A stretch of DNA of 39,749 nucleotides from Sphingomonadales bacterium (GTDB taxonomy: Bacteria > Pseudomonadota > Alphaproteobacteria > Sphingomonadales > Sphingomonadaceae): the NCBI GenBank assembly GCA_017302615.1, contig JAFLDB010000018.1:1-39749 (forward strand), read 5' to 3'. Below are positions 38,009-39,749 of this stretch, in pieces (the first letter of the stretch is position 1; the number at the start of each line of letters is the position of its first letter). Below the pieces are notes generated by a model. The model was given only the letters and a program-made list of their open reading frames with translations. It did not search any database and had not been told where the DNA came from. Made by a program: the position numbers and the translations under genes.

Positions 38009-38737
38009 ATGACGATCGACAAGACCCGCCTGCCCGCCCGCCGCGGCGCCCTGCCCGCTTTCACCCCCGTCCCCCGCGCGTGCAACCGCCACGATGGCTG
38101 GACCGCGGATCGCCAGCGCGGCTTTATCGAGGCGCTGGCCGATACCGGCAGCGTCAAGGCCGCCGCCCACGCCGTCAACATGACGCCGGAAGGCGCCTAC
38201 CAGCTGCGCCGCCACCCCCGCGCCGCCAGCTTCCGCAAGGCCTGGGAGGCCGCGCTGGCGCTGGGCGTCCAGCGGCTGGAGGACGTGGCGATGGAACGCG
38301 CGCTCCACGGCACCGAAGTGCCGGTGTACTCATACGGCAAGCTGATCGGCAGCCGCGTGGTCTATAATGACCGGCTGCTGATGTTCATCCTGCGCAACCG
38401 CGCCCCCACCCGCTTCACCGCGGATGGCAGGGCCGCCGCCCGCCGCCTGAGCCTGAACGACCCCGCCCACGCCGCTGAACTCAGCCGCCTCAAGCGCAAG
38501 TGGGAAAAGGAGTGGGACGAAGCCCGCGCCGCCCAGGCCGCCCGGGACGAGGCCGAAGGCATCGACGAACTGGAAGAAATGCTGGCCCGCCGCCACGAAA
38601 CCTACCTTGCCCAGATGTCCCCCCACACCCGCGCGCTCTATGACGCATTCATCGCCGCACAGGAAGAAGACAGCGCCGCGCGCAACACGCTGAATGGCAG
38701 GTGGCGGGAGAGCGAGGGGGAGGAGGAGGACGGCTAG
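38009..38737 (+). CDS. Hypothetical protein with N-terminal HTH-like segment
   Basis: Encodes 242 residues. I cannot name the family with confidence. Residues about 29-75 ([40 protein letters not shown]) look like a helix-turn-helix resembling those of phage terminase small subunits and related DNA-binding proteins. A middle region ([33 protein letters not shown]) is the most conserved-looking part. The C-terminal 110 residues are highly charged and probably helical ([24 protein letters not shown]), ending in [13 protein letters not shown] lies before the ATG. It stands alone after the GGDEF gene; no other phage genes are present, so a prophage link is not supported. Confidence 0.7.
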   Translation: MTIDKTRLPARRGALPAFTPVPRACNRHDGWTADRQRGFIEALADTGSVKAAAHAVNMTPEGAYQLRRHPRAASFRKAWEAALALGVQRLEDVAMERALHGTEVPVYSYGKLIGSRVVYNDRLLMFILRNRAPTRFTADGRAAARRLSLNDPAHAAELSRLKRKWEKEWDEARAAQAARDEAEGIDELEEMLARRHETYLAQMSPHTRALYDAFIAAQEEDSAARNTLNGRWRESEGEEEDG

Positions 38738-38806
38738 CGCGCCTCTCTTATCGCCGTTTTCTTATCGTCACCCGAGTGTCGAGCGCAGGGATGCGCCCAC
38801 CTCCCT

Positions 38807-38823
38807 ATACGGCAATGCCGCAC
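38807..38823. promoter_or_regulatory. Upstream operator copy of the toxin-antitoxin promoter
   Basis: ATACGGCAATGCCG followed by CAC: the first 14 bases match the perfect palindrome at 38842-38858, and the copies are 35 bases apart. Probably a second, weaker site for the antitoxin repressor. Confidence 0.65.
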
Positions 38824-38832
38824 CCAAAGCCC

Positions 38833-38861
38833 TTGCGCAAAATACGGCAATGCCGTATATA
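38833..38861 (+). promoter_or_regulatory. Toxin-antitoxin promoter with embedded palindromic operator
   Basis: TTGCGC (38833-38838), 17 bases, TATATA (38856-38861). The perfect 17-base palindrome ATACGGCAATGCCGTAT (38842-38858) covers the spacer and enters the -10 box, so a bound repressor would block RNA polymerase. The -10 box ends 10 bases before the toxin ATG and there is no Shine-Dalgarno. Confidence 0.75.
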
Positions 38862-38871
38862 CCGCCCAACC

Positions 38872-39201
38872 ATGCAGACCGTCATCGAAACCGAAGCCTA
38901 CTTGCGCGCCGCGAAGGACGCCGGGATGGCCGATGAAGAACGGACGGCTGCCGTCGATCTGGTGGCCGCCAACCCCGAAGCGGGAGACCTGCTTCAGGGC
39001 ACCGGCGGCGTCCGTAAGGCGCGTCTTGCCGGTCGCGGCAAAGGCAAGTCGGGCGGATACCGGATCGTCTGGTATTATGGCGGTGGGGACATTCCGGTGT
39101 TCCTGCTGACCGTGTTTGGAAAGGGCGAGAAAGCCAACCTGACCCAAGGCGAACGCAATGCGCTCCGTTCGCTGACGGCAACTCTCAAAGGTAGTTTGTA
39201 A
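38872..39201 (+). CDS. RelE/HigB-family type II toxin
   Basis: Encodes 109 residues. The core [25 protein letters not shown], then [27 protein letters not shown], matches the RelE/HigB-type mRNA interferase group, with the basic residues expected near the active site. The toxin cleaves mRNA on the ribosome and is neutralised by the protein encoded just downstream (toxin-first order, as in higBA). The ATG at 38872 is chosen because the promoter -10 ends ten bases before it; the longer frame would run through the promoter and operator. Confidence 0.85.
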   Translation: MQTVIETEAYLRAAKDAGMADEERTAAVDLVAANPEAGDLLQGTGGVRKARLAGRGKGKSGGYRIVWYYGGGDIPVFLLTVFGKGEKANLTQGERNALRSLTATLKGSL

Positions 39202-39258
39202 GATATTTCAAGTGACCGAATTGCTCGCGCGGTCGCCAACGGGTTTAGAGCAGAAAGT

Positions 39259-39561
39259 ATGGAAACTAAGATCATGACCAAGGCATTTGACAAGATCGCG
39301 GCCGGACTAGCCGATGCCATCGCCTATGCCGAAGGCGATACCACCAAGGGCCGCGTCGCGGCCGGGCCGGACGTCAAGGCCATCCGCGCCAAGACGAAGC
39401 TCAGTCAGATCAAGTTTGCCGAAAAGCTGCGCGTGCCGGTCGGCACCGTGCGCGATTGGGAACAACACCGGAGATTACCCGATGCACCCGCGCGGACGCT
39501 GCTGGGGATGGTGGAAGCGGACCCGAAGGCGGCGATGGCTTTGATTGAGCGGATGGGGTGA
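39259..39561 (+). CDS. XRE-family antitoxin
   Basis: Encodes 100 residues (or 95 from the ATG at 39274, which starts MTKAFDKIAAG). The HTH is DVKAIRAKTKLSQIKFAEKLRVPVGTVRDWEQHRRLPDAPARTLL, an XRE/HigA-type DNA-binding domain. The N-terminal DKIAAGLADAIAYAEGD probably wraps the toxin. It presumably neutralises the toxin and, with it, represses the promoter through the palindromes upstream. It follows the toxin by 57 bases. Confidence 0.85.
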   Translation: METKIMTKAFDKIAAGLADAIAYAEGDTTKGRVAAGPDVKAIRAKTKLSQIKFAEKLRVPVGTVRDWEQHRRLPDAPARTLLGMVEADPKAAMALIERMG

Positions 39562-39631
39562 TTTCTTCAGAATCAACAATCTCGAAGCTATTGAAACCGC
39601 ATTATTGCAGATACCCCAAGTGCTAGGTTTC

Positions 39632-39665
39632 GTGGACAAAGCTTGACTGTGGACTCGGAGCTTGA
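39632..39665. repeat. Imperfect direct repeat near the insertion-sequence end
   Basis: GTGGAC-3-GCTTGA (39632-39646) and GTGGAC-5-GCTTGA (39649-39665). It lies just before the transposase start in AT-richer DNA, and may belong to the IS terminal region bound by transposase. The exact end of the element could not be fixed because the other end is outside the window. Confidence 0.4.
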
Positions 39666-39691
39666 TTCAAGGCTGGCTTTTGGAGGCAGCC

Positions 39692-39749
39692 TTGGGCGAG
39701 CGGATCGGCGTTACGGACGAAGAGTGGGAGGTGATCGGGCCACTGTTGC
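39692..39749 (+). CDS. IS5-like transposase, N-terminal fragment at the window edge
   Basis: The frame TTG GGC GAG ... reads LGERIGVTDEEWEVIGPLL and runs off the window. The phrase TDEEWEVIGPLL is the usual opening of IS5-family DDE transposases. The start is TTG at 39692, with GGAGG five bases upstream; a second in-frame TTG at 39680 is less well placed. Only 19 residues are visible, so the IS group is not assigned. The element begins somewhere between the antitoxin stop and 39680, which makes the toxin-antitoxin pair its immediate neighbour. Confidence 0.65.
   Translation, partial: MGERIGVTDEEWEVIGPLL

Noticed and set aside
38701..38871. 57-residue N-terminal extension of the toxin
   Set aside because: It would translate through the promoter and both operators, and overlaps the preceding gene. 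The family N-terminus fits the ATG at 38872.

Overview
The window looks like a chromosomal segment of a high-GC alphaproteobacterium of the order Sphingomonadales, most likely a sphingomonad or an Erythrobacter-like relative. The basis is gene content and order, with no search behind it: a large TonB-dependent receptor, the infA-maf-RNase E/G-yacG block, fused-subunit KorA with KorB, a bamD-recN-ligA operon, an SH3-like small secreted protein, a B3 metallo-beta-lactamase and a bacterial lipoxygenase. Most of the window is dense housekeeping sequence. The last 1.2 kb (toxin-antitoxin pair plus the start of an insertion sequence) is accessory.

Layout. 1-2007: 5' part of a TonB-dependent receptor gene (minus). 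2233-4177: translationally coupled infA, maf, a short RNase E/G homologue and yacG (plus). 4262-4337: tRNA-Phe. 4350-6646: photolyase and a DUF457-type membrane hydrolase (minus). 6837-9748: korA-korB, ended by a hairpin terminator. 9935-11406: an HSL-family esterase and RppH (plus). 11390-17590 (minus): 3-hydroxybutyrate dehydrogenase, a secreted M28 peptidase, then guaB, an RsmB-like methyltransferase, a TPR protein and a small membrane protein. 17680-20770 (plus): neutral zinc metallopeptidase, FMN-dependent lactate-type dehydrogenase and a tandem universal stress protein. 20834-22590 (minus): three small exported proteins. 22834-25483 (minus): sdhC-sdhD-sdhA without sdhB. 25634-29097 (plus): SDR, B3 metallo-beta-lactamase, prmA and an EamA transporter, closely packed. 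29101-29289: an isolated Flp pilin. 29371-34567 (minus): bamD, an Rrf2 regulator, recN and ligA. 34664-36607 (minus): lipoxygenase. 36760-38737 (plus): a GGDEF diguanylate cyclase and an unrecognised HTH-like protein. 38872-39561: RelE/HigB-type toxin and XRE antitoxin under a promoter with palindromic operators. 39692-end: start of an IS5-like transposase.

The observations I rate highest are these. (1) Two inverted copies of a double-hairpin palindromic repeat (REPIN-like) sit in frame inside ligA and add about 46 residues to the helix-hairpin-helix domain. (2) A full-length bacterial lipoxygenase keeps all five iron ligands. (3) Several genes (rrf2, bamD, the toxin, the M28 peptidase and possibly the GGDEF gene) have a promoter -10 box ending only 8-10 nt before the start codon and no Shine-Dalgarno, which implies leaderless or nearly leaderless mRNAs. 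(4) A perfect 19-bp tandem duplication lies exactly at the SDR/beta-lactamase junction and separates two reading frames that would otherwise overlap.

No intergenic gap exceeds about 245 bases (the largest are 2008-2232 and 22591-22833). I saw no CRISPR array, rRNA, integrase or recognisable riboswitch.
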